The notes under the pieces are model-generated. The model saw only the letters and a list, made by a program, of their open reading frames with translations. It searched no databases and was not told the origin of the DNA. Below, piece after piece: positions 11,040-21,473 of a DNA stretch of 64,000 nt. The DNA lies in assembly GCA_040954595.2 (NCBI GenBank), contig CM082589.2, forward strand, positions 10,850,001 through 10,914,000, written 5' to 3'. The first letter of the stretch is position 1, and each line of letters starts with the position of its first letter. The DNA comes from Balanoglossus misakiensis. Taxonomy: Eukaryota; Hemichordata. A program made the translations under genes and the position numbers.

Positions 11040-11775
11040 AAACCAATACCTATGTGAAGCATTATATCAAATTTGCTGGGTAACTGTGGATTTATAACTT
11101 TTGCTAATTACAGTGCTAACTCACACTGGATGATTCGACGGTAATTTTAGATTCATATGAAGATTTTTTACCAATAATGTTGAAAAATACAAATAAATGC
11201 ATCAAAAATAGAAAATCAAAATTAGCTCAAAACATACAGGACTGTATGAGGTAGGCATAAGGTACTTGCATACCAATTTCCAAATCAATCTGACCAGCAG
11301 TTGTTGAATTTTGCGAGTTTTGACCAATTTCACATTTTCCAGCTAATTTGCATATATTTGGTAATGACATTTTCATGTTAACAAACTCCAATCTACAGCC
11401 CAGCCTGCATCTGCACACCAAATATCGAGGTGATATGCACAACGGTTTTCAAGTTTTAGATGTGGACGGACATACAGACATACATCCATACAAACAGACA
11501 GACATACTGTAAAACACTTTATTTTCGCGAGCAATTAATTTTCGCCAAATACGCGAGAGCCAAAATAACGTGAAAATAAAAAGTCGCGTAAATTGTTTTT
11601 GAAGATAACGATGCAGTGAATGAAATAAGAGAACGCGAAAATTAATACTCGCGAAACAGTGGCCTCTCTCGATATCGCGAAAAATTTAACTCGCGAAAAT
11701 ACAGTACATCCATACATAAATACAGACACAACTGATTCCATAAGGCCCATGGTACATACCATATGGGACCTAAAA
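11040..11775. repeat. hairpin-ended repeat family, copy with MITE insertion
   Basis: A long copy includes CATACAGGACTGTATGAGGT, CAGCTAATTTGCATATATTT, CACCAAATATCGAGGTGATA, a CAGACA-type tail and the terminal hairpin (GGCCCATGGTACATACCATATGGGACC with its flanks, about 11,740-11,770). The tail is interrupted by a 192-bp MITE at 11,515-11,706. Confidence 0.8.
11515..11706. mobile_element. TCGCGA-rich MITE with TA target duplication
   Basis: The ends are inverted: CTGTAAAACACTTTATTTTC on the left and CTGTATTTTCGCGAG read inward from the right. Each is flanked by TA (11,515-11,516 and 11,705-11,706), which suggests a Tc1/mariner-type transposase acting in trans. The inside is unusually rich in TCGCGA words (TTTTCGCGAG, ATCGCGAAAA), unlike the CpG-poor surroundings. 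It sits inside the CAGACA tail of the repeat copy and so inserted after that copy formed. Confidence 0.8.
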
Positions 11776-12007
11776 ACTGCAGAAGCTACACAAAACATTA
11801 ATACTGAAAACATGGCAAACAGTTGTTGCTAACGGGGTTTTAAATCTCCCTTATAGATATTTTTGAACTCCCAATTTATGATTATTGACTGTTTGATTGA
11901 TTAGTTGTTGCACAAATGATAGTATTATCAAAGTAAATAATATCTGTGAGAAATTTCTTTTCATATTTATTTGAATATGGATAGGGTAAGATGGGGGTTA
12001 AACAAAA
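11776..12007. other. AT-rich spacer, nothing recognised
   Basis: Short unassigned stretch before the segmental duplication. No feature seen. Confidence 0.4.
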
Positions 12008-12454
12008 CTACATTTGTTCAAAAGTGGCAAAAACACAAATATGCAAAAATCACTATAATTGTACACCATCTTACTTAAATCACTACAAGGAACATTCCTG
12101 TCAAAGTTCAAAGCAATCTGACAAGCGCTTTCAGACACAGCGAATTTGATAACCATCTACAAATATATTTTTATTTTTTAAACAATTCTTTTACAACACC
12201 TTACTTGGGTTACCCCCCTAGGAATCTGCATTCTGAGCAAAAATTACAAAATTGCTCAAAATTATAAATATACCAATTTCACAACAATTTGCAATTTGGA
12301 CAAAAACTATGGCTTTCAGAAAGGAAGATTTTTCTTTACCAATAATGCAGTAAAAGACAAAACAATAAAAATAGAAAATTCATAATATTAGCTCAAAACA
12401 AAACATACAGGACTGTATGGCATTTATTGACATTTATAAGAATATGGACAGGGT

Positions 12455-13167
12455 ATGATAGGGGGGGGGAATTATAAATTCCAAGGGGGTCATCAATTTT
12501 TTGTCATAGCTTTTTGGGGCCATAGAAAAAATAACCTAAAAAGTAGGAAATCCTACGTCCCCCTAAGCTTTCATTCTGGCCAACAACTTTTTATGAAGGC
12601 TTCTGCAGTTGTTAAAAACAGATTGCCTGCTATGTTAGACTATCAATCTATAGAGGGGATGAAAAATGTCCTTTTGTCAAGTGTCTGGATTTTGATAACT
12701 TCAACAGGTAAAAATATATTTGTAGATGTTTATCAAATTCGCTATGTCTGAAACAGTATGCTTGCAAATGTATTAATATAGTCAGATAATATGAATAGTG
12801 AAGATAGCAAAACAAACAGGTTTATGCTTATAGCCATAACTTCTATTAGTGATGTACATGTTGTACTTAGCAAATAATTGTTATGATCAACTTGGTTTTT
12901 ATTGCACAAGATCTTTTTATTGCATCCATGTTTCTTTTCATTCTGGATAATAGTCTGTCTAAATAAGTTAACAGGCTTGATGAGGGTTATTTTAAACAGC
13001 GTTCTCAAAAAACCTGCAATGTCATGCCCTATATTTATAAAGTTGAGGAGAGGTTGTATTCCTAGCAGGATGTTGAAATCATTGGAGGACAAACCCTGCC
13101 AGTACCAAAAGTTGCTGGGTGTTATAAATGTTTGAGTAACCCCCCCCCCCCCCTTCCCCAATAACAC
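12455..13167. other. unassigned segment with opposing open frames
   Basis: This segment interrupts the repeat family in copy A and is absent from copy B. It has a 141-codon minus-strand frame (12,742-13,167), rich in hydrophobic residues and Asn, and a 98-codon plus-strand frame (12,455-12,751). The latter ends near a possible splice donor (CAACAG followed by gtaaaa, about 12,703). I recognise neither protein. Homopolymers (G run near 12,462, C run at 13,140-13,154) lie at both edges. It could be an old insertion carrying a gene fragment, or chance open sequence. Confidence 0.2.
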
Positions 13168-13800
13168 AATATATACTAAAACATTTTTACAACATCTTAC
13201 TCAGTTTACCCTTAGGAATATGCCTACCAAATCAATCTGGCATGCAGTTTTAAAGAAAAAAAAATGACCAAAAGTGGCAAAAATTGCTCAAAATTAAAAT
13301 ATGCAAATTTTTCAACAATTTGAACAAAACTTTGGTTACTCAGACAACCATTAGAAGCTTCATACTAAAATTCAAAGAATGAGGCCTATAACTTTAAGAA
13401 ATGATGATTTCTTTACCAATAATGTGGAATAATACAAAAAATGCATAAAAGATTTTTGGCATAAAAAATTAAAAATCGATAATATTAGCTCAAAACATAC
13501 AGGACTGTTTGAGGTAGACATAAGGTACATGCATACTGATTTTCAAATGAATGTGACCAGTGGTTGTTGAGTTTGAGTTTTGACCAATTTCACATTTTCC
13601 TAGCTAATTTGCATATTTTTGGCAATGACAGCTTCATTTGAACAAACTCCAATCTTCAGCCTGGCCTGCATCTACACACCAAATATCGAGGTCATATGCC
13701 CAGCGGTTTTCAAGTTTGTGATGTGGACGGACATACAGACATACATACATACATCCACCGATATCATAAGGTCCCATGGTAAAGCAAATGGGACCTTACA
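13160..13800. repeat. hairpin-ended repeat family, copy in duplication A (first)
   Basis: Contains CATACAGGACTGTTTGAGGT, CTAGCTAATTTGCATATTTT and CACCAAATATCGAGGTCATA. A GACATACA tail follows, then the terminal hairpin GGTCCCATGGTAAAGCAAAT-GGGACC at about 13,770-13,796. It is followed directly by another copy. Confidence 0.8.
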
Positions 13801-14292
13801 AAACTATGATAACTCAGATCACCTATGAAGCTTCATACTAAATTTCAAATAAGTCAGCTGATCAATTCCAGAAAAGCAGATTTTCTACCGATAATGTGGA
13901 AAGAGACAAAAAATACATAAAAAATCGAAAATTCACATTAGCTCACGACATATAGAACTGTGTGAGGTTAACATAACTTACAGGAATACCAATTTTCAAT
14001 TTTGAAAGCAATTTGCTCAGTAGTTGTCGAGTTCCCGAGTTTGGACGAATTTGACACTTTCCCAGCTAATTTGCATATTTTGGCAATGACAACTTCATTT
14101 TGACAACTCCCACTTAATGCCCTGCCTGCATCTCCACACTAAATATCAAGGTCACATGCCAGTGGTTTCCAAGTGTTTGATATTGATAGACATACAGACA
14201 AACATCCATACAGACATCCATATATACAGGTGCAACTGATCCCATAAGGTCCCATGGTATAAATACATATACCTGCACCAAATGGGACCTAA
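13800..14292. repeat. hairpin-ended repeat family, copy in duplication A (second)
   Basis: Head-to-tail with the previous copy. It ends in a GACATACA tail and the hairpin GGTCCCATGG ... CAAATGGGACCTAAT at about 14,247-14,295. Its counterpart in copy B ends at 21,473. Confidence 0.8.
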
Positions 14293-14988
14293 TAATTCTG
14301 ATAAAATGCCTACATAGTAAGTTTAAAAACCAATTGTACCTTCAACGTCCTTGGACAACAATGGCTAATATTACTTGCCAAGGGCGACTAGAATTTTGGG
14401 GGCCTGATGCAATTCTGATACATGTACTTCATGATTTAGAGATATTGTGAAAATCCTGTCAACCGAATTACAGGGAAATCAGATTTTCCATGTAAAATCA
14501 TATCACCCAAAAATGTCAAGTGTCGAAAATAATTTTGAAACAAAAGTCTACTCAAAATCATACCAAAATTTAAATTTTAAAGCAGTACGTTAGGCAAGCA
14601 ATTTGAGAATGAAGAAACTTACAAAAAAATTATAAATTGAAAATAACTTACAAATGCCGTACACAAACTTACAATCACTACCATATTACTGTACAAGTTA
14701 AAAGGACATTGTACCAGCAGAGACATTGCGATCGAGCAATCCCCAAGATATACATGACATGGTCTAATTACAAATATTGAATATGTAAAATAGGTACACA
14801 ACACTTCCATTCTTTCAGTACAGTCAGCTGCTTGTTAACAATAGGCATGTAGCTATTTCATCAAATTTACAGCCCAAGTCATGCCTATACAATTCTCCCT
14901 TAAGCTACCCTAAGTGAGTGATGAAAATCTCATATGGTCGACAATTGATGGCCGATTTTTGCCATGTTAAAGAAATGGGAGTTCATAA
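14293..14988. other. single-copy part of duplication A, no firm gene
   Basis: Counterpart of about 21,474-22,290. A minus-strand frame is open in both copies (14,619-14,810 and 21,875-22,090) with shared stretches such as CHVYLGDCSI and SLLVQCPFN. Most differences between the two change the amino acid, so there is no sign of protein-level selection. I leave it as non-coding. Confidence 0.5.
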
Positions 14989-15779
14989 GGCTGCATTCAC
15001 AAACACCTCTGGAGAGGGGGGGGGGCAGGAGAATTGAGCGGGGGGGGGATTTGAAAAAATTGAAGGTATGTAAGGGGGGATTTGAAATAATTTAGGGACT
15101 GAAAGGGGGGACTTGAAAACTTTGACGACTAAATATTTATTTTGAGTCCACAAAAATGCAGTTTCGCGCCCTTTATTTTACACCCCCTCCCACACCCACC
15201 CCCCTCCATTCATCAACACCTTTCAATCATTAACTGGTTTATCTAGTGTCCCATGTCAGGGGACTTGCCCCCACCCCATGATAACTTTGAGCGGCGACGG
15301 TTAAATTTATCCTCCCCAACATACTGGTAGTTGAGTTAATTTGCTTTTGCCGGGTTCATAAAAATGCAGCTTTGAGCTCTGTATTTTATAAAATTTTCTT
15401 ACGTGGGAGGGGGACACCCCTTCCCACACCCACCCCCTTCAATTCCCGGTTTACAATGTCTCCCAACACAGAATACAAATACTTAAAAAATAAAAACCAT
15501 GTTCAGTTTTAATACCCACTGATGAGGGGGGAAACATCAGTTTCAAAGTCTTTTCATGGGAGCGCTGTTTTTCTTTTTTACAAGATAGATAAGTGATGTG
15601 TTTTGCTCTGTGAAAGAAAATGGGGGGGGGGGATTTTAAAATTTTGGCAGTTCAGAAGGGGGTGGGGGATTTGAAAATATTTCGGGTTGTGTACAGGGGG
15701 GGGGCATGTGAAAATTAGCAGTAAAAAAATTGAATTCTCCCCCCCCCCCCCCCATCCAGAGGTGTTTGTGAATGGAGCC
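14989..15779. mobile_element. 791-bp TIR element with TAA target duplication
   Basis: Terminal inverted repeats GGCTGCATTCACAAACACCT and GGCTCCATTCACAAACACCT differ at one base, and both are followed by CTGGA. TAA flanks each end (14,986-14,988 and 15,780-15,782). The duplicated locus in copy B lacks the element and has a single TAA at the same place (22,291-22,293, TTCATAAGCTAAA), which proves an insertion and gives its exact borders. A 3-bp TAA duplication fits PIF/Harbinger. The inside is rich in long G or C runs and has no transposase, so it is non-autonomous. Confidence 0.9.
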
Positions 15780-15949
15780 TAAGCTAAAGCTAAAGTGATA
15801 ATGGGTCATAACAGACAAAATAACAAAATGTGAAAAACATTTAATGAGTTTAATATGCTAACTACGGAGACAGACATGTTTGACCAAAGCATGAAATACA
15901 CAAAATGTATCATTTCTTCCACCTCTTACTACAGTGGGTTGTAGACTTT

Positions 15950-16066
15950 TCGCCCAGAATGCAATGTGATTTGACCCCCTAGCGCAAAGTGAAAACCTAT
16001 TTAAGGCAGCCAGAATTTTCTGCATAGTATGACGGAAACATTTGTAAAGTCATGGCTAGCGTGGGC
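15950..16066 (+). promoter_or_regulatory. possible promoter and short first exon (tentative)
   Basis: In copy A a TATA-like TATTTAAGG (about 15,999) is followed by AAGTCATGGCTAGCGTGGGCTG, split as an ATG start and a consensus splice donor gtaagt at about 16,070. Copy B keeps the TATTTAAGG and ATGGCTAGC (22,511 and 22,566) but has lost the donor (GGCAGG in place of GGTAAG). A diverged third copy of the upstream region lies near 44,290-44,360. This is suggestive only, and no downstream exon on this strand is identified. Confidence 0.15.
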
Positions 16067-16210
16067 TGGTAAGTTTATATGGGGCTCTCCATGATAACCA
16101 GTTGTGGCTTACCACCACCATAATTTTGAAAGGGCGACTTCACTATTTGATGGGAAAAGGTAGCCTTTACAAACAAGCTATGGAGCATGTATACAGCAAG
16201 TTGTGCTTAC

Positions 16211-16283
16211 CGGAAAGCGGTCTTGGATCAGGCCTAGGTATTCTCTTCCTCCTCCGGCATACGTTGAAATGCTGTGTTTAAGA
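16211..16283 (-). other. candidate 73-bp exon (copy A)
   Basis: On the minus strand the segment is bounded by TTTGATTCACAG upstream and the consensus donor GTAAGCAC downstream. One frame is open (LKHSISTYAGGG...LGLIQDRFP, 24 codons), starting after one base and ending on a codon border. The copy B counterpart at 22,947-23,019 differs at one base, silent in that frame. The upstream candidate exon (17,461-17,535) ends with two spare bases, so the two would join in phase. I do not recognise the protein. A non-coding exon is also possible. Confidence 0.35.
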
Positions 16284-17460
16284 CTGTGAATCAAATATAT
16301 GCTTATCAATTAGTAACCAATCAACCTTGCTTTAGAATTATTTGGGCCATACTAATTAGTGAAAATATGCAAAACATGGTATAATATAGGGTCAGACTGT
16401 GCTGCGATAATGTACGTGGAATACGAATCAGAGAAATCTGTAACAGCGATCTTGAAACTCCATTTACATCAGTACTGCAGTAAAGTGGTCCACATGGGTA
16501 TACCACAAACATGGCAGTTAGGTGACAAGTGAAACTGACATCATATCTGTAAACGACAGGTGTACACACACTTTGACATCTACGTAACACTGTACAATGA
16601 TTTCTTAATGTTTGTTGTGAAAATGAAACTTACATTTGATCCACCTCACTTTTCATACAACTGATTAGCGCAAGAATGTAAATTGTTGGCAATTATAAAA
16701 CATTTATTTTACTATAGAAAAGTAAGCCTGTACATTTAAACTTTGAATATCAGTATACTAAAATGTTTCAAACGTGGCTGTCAGTATATCTCATGGCATG
16801 GTGGCAGAAGTACATGTTGTTACCAGGGAAGACACATTGAACATAGACAAGCGCACTAGTCGCTTGGTGATTTTTCATCTAGATTCTCAAAACTTTCTGT
16901 GCATTTGGTAGCTTTGAGCAAGTTTCTGGTACTGAGCTGAGTTTCGAATTTGGAACTGGGCTGCTTTGGCTTTGATTACCATGGGCCAATATGATCTTAT
17001 GCACACATTTTTGAAAAAAACTCCAGCCTGTTTGTGTCGTGATCTATATTTTTCTTTGTGGCCTAAGGTATTGTTTTATTTCACTATAAACAACATTACT
17101 TTCCTTCATGTGTCTATATATTATAATAGATCTCTTAGCCAGTTTGATGAAGCATAGTGTTGGACTAGCACACTTTCAGCCAAAATTACGGTATCTCCCC
17201 GTGTATTGGTATGGGAGTAATTTCTAGCTATATGGTTAAGGAAATGCATCCAAATTTAATTTATGCTTCACATGAAGATTTGAACTTGACCATTTAATTC
17301 ATGTCATCACGATCATATCACAGGCAATCGAGGCTAGAATTCGAAGGAAAAAAGTATTGATAACTGGAAGGTGTAAATTAGTTCGTAGACATACATTGTT
17401 TCCTATTGTTTCGGTTGTGCCACGCCCGATAAAAGCAAATATACAGCAAGTCATGCTTAC

Positions 17461-17535
17461 CATTGAGCGGTCTTAAACTCGCCCCAGACGAGGAAGAGAA
17501 TCCCGAGTTGAAATGCAGACAATTTCAGGCAGCAT
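17461..17535 (-). other. candidate 75-bp exon (copy A)
   Basis: On the minus strand it is bounded by TTTGATTCACAG and the donor GTAAGCATG. The open frame reads CCLKLSAFQLGILFLVWGEF and on to KTAQ, with one base before and two after the codons. The copy B counterpart (23,946-24,020) has the same length and four substitutions; three are silent in this frame and one changes Trp to Arg. Its ends resemble the 73-bp exon (CATTTCAAC near the start, AAGACCGCT near the end), while the middle matches it in inverted orientation. Confidence 0.35.
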
Positions 17536-17580
17536 CTGTGAATCAAATAGATATAGAAGTTAGTAACCAGTCATAGTAGC

Positions 17581-18956
17581 TCTAAGTTGGGTGTAAAAGT
17601 CTAAGTTGGGTGTACTAACTCTCCTTGTTAACAGTAACTTTCAAAGAAACTGAGCAATTGGTTAAAAAGATTTGCTATCCAAAAACAAAGAAATTTACAA
17701 CAAACTACCTAAATATTGACAACCAGAATTTAATCAAAGTTGCACATACATGTACATGTGTTATGAAATTGTTAACTAACTTCCAAAGCAATCAGGAACC
17801 AGATATTAACTGAATATGCTCACGTGCAGTACTGTGATTGGTTGACAGAATAACAAGATTAGAAAAACCAGTTTTAAACCATTTTGGTTTATAGTGTATA
17901 TGGTGTAAGGGTTGTGTGTTGCACCATTGTGAAATGTAAACATGTTTGTGGAATTGTTGCCTTGTCAATTTTTGTAAGGGGTTATGAGTCATGTACCCCA
18001 TCCTGAACTGCATAAAAATAATAAGTCTATGGAATTCTAAAACTCTTTGATCAAAAATGGCAAGACATATACCAAAAAGTATGAATATTTCACCAGATTT
18101 CAACAAATCTGATTTCTGTTCATGCCTAAGAACCTCTTTAACAAGTTTCAATAAGGAAGACATTTTGGCAAACAACAGGAAATTCAGACAAATCTGACTG
18201 ATATCACATATATGAATTCCCATTCAAAGTTTCCAACCAATTGGACTTGTGGTATTACCGAAGACTATTTGGCCAAACCCTGCAGAAATTCCCAAAAAAT
18301 ACAATTATGCAAATTTCATTACAATTTGATCATATCTGACTGAGATCACCCCTAGAAACCCAAATACAAAGTATCAAAACAATTGCACCTACATTTCACA
18401 GGATTGGATTTTTTGGCAAAAACAGGAAATATTGCCCAAAAATGCATTTTTGCAAATTTCACCACCGTTTGCACAAATGTGATTCAGGTAAGACCTATGA
18501 ACCTCCATACCAAGTTTCCAATCAATTGGACATGTAATTTCAGAGAAAATTTTTTTTTAACAAAACTGCAGAAAATTCCCCAAAAAATTCATAAAAAATA
18601 GGAAACGCCAGATACTGACTCCACCTGAACAAAATCATACGAGGTCTTCCCAAAGTACTTGCACACCAATGCACGCCAATTTTTAACTTAATCTGATCCG
18701 CTGTTATTAAGTTTTTCAATTTTGACTATTTGAACATTTTTCCAGTTAATACCAGTATGCATTTTTTCGCAATAACAATTTCTATGTACACACTAAATAT
18801 CAGTAGTTTCAAGTTTTTGATGTTGATGGACATACACATACATACATCAATACATTAAGACGAAACTAATCCATTCACAAAATACATAATTCTGTATGAG
18901 GCACACATACAGACATACATAGCCGACGGACACCAACTTATGCTATAAGCTGACAT
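17581..18956. other. AT-rich spacer with a diverged repeat-family copy
   Basis: Between the two halves of the segmental duplication. A small duplication (CTAAGTTGGGTGTA, 17,582-17,615) opens it. From about 18,100 to 18,950 there are diverged words of the hairpin-ended repeat family (GGTCTTCCCAAAGTACTTGC, GTATGCATTTTTTCGCAATA) and a GACATACACATACATACA tail. The 143-codon minus frame at 17,792-18,223 and smaller frames have no recognisable domain. Confidence 0.45.
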
Positions 18957-19270
18957 TTATATACATGTTAGCCAAAAACCAAAATCAACCTCAAAATAGA
19001 CATTAAAATATATTGCACCACCATGAGAAGACAAATTCATTTTTTGACAAATTTTCTGGGGCGTCATTGATATAGCATGGCATATTGTCAAAGTACGTAG
19101 GCTCTGTGATAAGATTCCATACACACAAAATGGTAACCTTGGAAGTCCAGCTGACGTAGTTATGCAATGGCGTCTCGTGTATTCCGTCGCCAAAAAATCA
19201 TCGTAAACTAATTGATAGTCGGGGTCACAATTCAAGACGACTTTCTCTAAATTCTTTATGAATGGATTAA
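18957..19270 (-). other. open frame of unknown meaning
   Basis: The minus-strand frame runs open for about 104 codons and includes EKVVLNCDPDYQLVYDDFLA and TEYTRRHCITTSAGLPRLPF. Base composition is less AT-rich than its surroundings. I see no convincing acceptor upstream and do not recognise the protein. It could be an exon, part of an unrecognised transposon protein, or chance. Confidence 0.2.
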
Positions 19271-19900
19271 ATCGAAATCGAAATGTTGACGTATGACATA
19301 CGGAATGAGATCTGAACAGACATTCAATGTTATCATTCTCGCTCGATCACATATTGGGTAGGCCATCTAGCAATCGCTATATAGTATTGGCGATAACAGA
19401 CTGTCTATAAACACACAAAACGGATTTTACTGTTGAGTGTGATCAACCGCCATGTTATTTTTCTCTGAACAATAGACAAATAGAAAGCCTGGTGACATTT
19501 TGAGATTGACTGCGTGAGGACCACAATATGCGTGAATCATTTACGGTTTGTCTTGATGAATGGGTCACGTCATAGTCATAACGCGGATTCGGCTGCACGC
19601 CAACTATCCGCCATATTGTCTCCACTAACTTACTCGTAAGTAGTTTCAAACTTCATTTGAAAAGAGTATTCGTCTGACGGTCCTGTAGATTAACAATTTA
19701 CGCTCTATGAAGCAACTAAACAACGTTAGCTTCCTTGTGGATTCACGTAGGGAAGTCATTCGTAACGACGGGTACAGCGTCTGAGCATGGACAGAACCAC
19801 GGCAATATCGCCAGGAATGTCTCATTTCACAGCGCCCTCAAACAGTCGATCTCCTCAAACTATCGTTTCCACTGGTCATATATGCAGCATTAACGAAAGC
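19271..19900. other. less AT-rich spacer, possible regulatory sequence
   Basis: This stretch contains more CpG than its surroundings and two CCGCCAT-type words (AACCGCCATGTTATTT near 19,447 and CCGCCATATTGTCTCC near 19,609) resembling YY1 sites. No gene start or exon can be fixed. The frames at 19,455-19,649 and 19,787-20,005 are unrecognised. Confidence 0.25.
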
Positions 19901-20135
19901 TCTCATAGACAACCATGTAATAGAAAAATTAAAACTTTAATAACTTCATTAATATCAAAGCCACACCCACCAAAACCTTTTCAGTTCTTGCCATATGATA
20001 TCTGAACCTGTGTACTAAATTTGGTTGAAATCGGTTCAGCGGTTCTTGAGATATCGGGTATACAGACAGACACACACATACACAGACATCGCTAAACTAT
20101 AAGCTCACGTGATTTTCAGGTGAGCTAAAAATTGG
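19901..20135. repeat. dispersed repeat with GGTTCAGCGGTTCTTGAGAT end
   Basis: A short interspersed repeat ending in TTTGGTTGAAATCGGTTCAG, CGGTTCTTGAGATATCG, a CAGACACACACATACA tail and then GCTCACGTGATTTTCAGGTGAGC, which can form a hairpin. This ending style is widespread in animal short repeats. It abuts the first unit of duplication B. Confidence 0.6.
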
Positions 20136-20139
20136 GTTA

Positions 20140-20951
20140 CCCCTAGGAATATTCCTACCATATTTCAAAGCCATCAAAAAAGCAGTTTCAAAGAAAAACA
20201 CATTTGTTCAAAAGTGGCAAAAACACAAATATGCAAACATCTCTATAATTGTACACCATCTTACTTCAATCACTACAAGGAACATTCCTGCCAAAATTCA
20301 AAGCAATCTGACAAGGGTTTGAACGGTTTAACAGAAAACAGTTTTTGACAAAGATTGCAAAAAATATCCCCAATAACACAAGCACGCAGTTTTAACCATT
20401 TTTATGACATCTTCCTTGGGTTACCCCTGGGAATCTGCCTACCAAATTGCAAAGCATTCTGACCATAATTGGCAAAATTGCTCAAAATTATAAATATGCC
20501 TATTTTACAACAATCTGAACAAAAAATATGGTAACTCGGACCACCCATAGGAAGCTTCATACTAAATTTCGAAGGAGTCGGACTATCGCTTTCAGAAGTG
20601 AAGATTTTTTTTTACCAATAATGTGGAAAAAGACAAAAAAAATTAATAAACATTAGAAAATTCATAATATTAGCTCACAACATACAGGACTGTATGGGGT
20701 TCATTGACATACCAATCTGACCAGTGGTTGTCAAGTTTCTGACTTTTGACCAATTTCACATTTACACAGGTAATATTTTGGCAATGACAATTTCATTTGA
20801 ACAAAATCCCATCTACAGCCCCGCCTGCATCTACACACTAAATATGGAAGTGATATGCCCAGCGGTTTTCATCCATTCACTCATACATACAAATGCAACT
20901 GATTCCATAAGGTCCCAATCGTATATATGTACATAAACCAAATGGGACCTA
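20140..20951. repeat. hairpin-ended repeat family, copy in duplication B (first)
   Basis: Contains CATACAGGACTGTATGGGGT and CACTAAATATGGAAGTGATA. It ends with the terminal hairpin GGTCCCAATCGT ... CCAAATGGGACCTAA at about 20,910-20,951. The simple tail is degraded. Confidence 0.75.
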
Positions 20952-21473
20952 AAAATTGCTCCAAAATTATAAATACGCAATTTTTGGCAACAATTTAAAC
21001 AAAACTATGGTTGGTAACTCAGATCACCTATGAAGCTTCATAATAAATTTCAAACAAGTCAGCTGATCAATTCCAGAAAAGTAGGTTTTTACCGACAATG
21101 TGGAAAGAGAAAAAAAAAATGCTTAAAAATAGAAAATTCACATTATTAGCTCACAACATGTAGAATTGTGAGAGGATACCATAAGGTACATGCATACCAA
21201 TTATCAATTTTGAAAGCAATTTGCCCAGTAGTTGTTGAGTTCCCAAGTTTTGACGAATTTGACACTTTCCCAGCTAATTTGCATATTTTGGCAATGACAA
21301 CTTCACTTAGACAAACTCCCATCTACTGCCCTGTCTGCACATTAAATATCAAGGTGAAATGCCAGTAGTTTCCAAATGTTTGATGTTGATGGACATACAA
21401 ACATCCATACATACAGGTGCAACTGATCCCGTAAGGTACCATGGTATAAATACATATACCAAATGGGACCTAA
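20952..21473. repeat. hairpin-ended repeat family, copy in duplication B (second)
   Basis: Follows the previous copy directly. It has CAGCTAATTTGCATATTTTG, a GACATACAAACATCCATACA tail, and the hairpin GGTACCATGG ... CAAATGGGACCTAAT at about 21,435-21,473. One base in the left arm (GGTACC for GGTCCC) breaks the pairing. Confidence 0.75.

Larger units (their letters stand above)
12008..17580. repeat. segmental duplication, copy A
   Basis: The sequence from about 12,008 (CATTTGTTCAAAAGTGGCAA) to about 17,580 recurs in the same order and orientation at about 20,140-24,070. Matching landmarks are 12,014/20,190, 14,290/21,470, 16,052/22,562, 17,236/23,354 and 17,535/24,020. The copies are clearly alike but not identical, so the duplication is not recent. 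Copy A has a 791-bp TIR element (14,989-15,779), extra sequence at 12,430-13,150, and about 620 bp at 16,397-17,020 missing from copy B. Copy B has a 347-bp TTAA element. Part of the match comes from the repeat family inside both copies, but the segment beyond 14,290 is otherwise unique and shows a true block duplication. Confidence 0.85.

Noticed and set aside
13160-14295. Helitron copies ending in hairpin plus CTAAT
   Set aside because: No 5' TC terminus, no A-T insertion site shown and no Rep/Helicase; kept only as a possibility in the findings.
16206-16300. U1-like snRNA because of CTTACC near the start on the plus strand
   Set aside because: The rest does not resemble U1; CTTAC is better explained as a splice donor on the minus strand with an acceptor at the other side.
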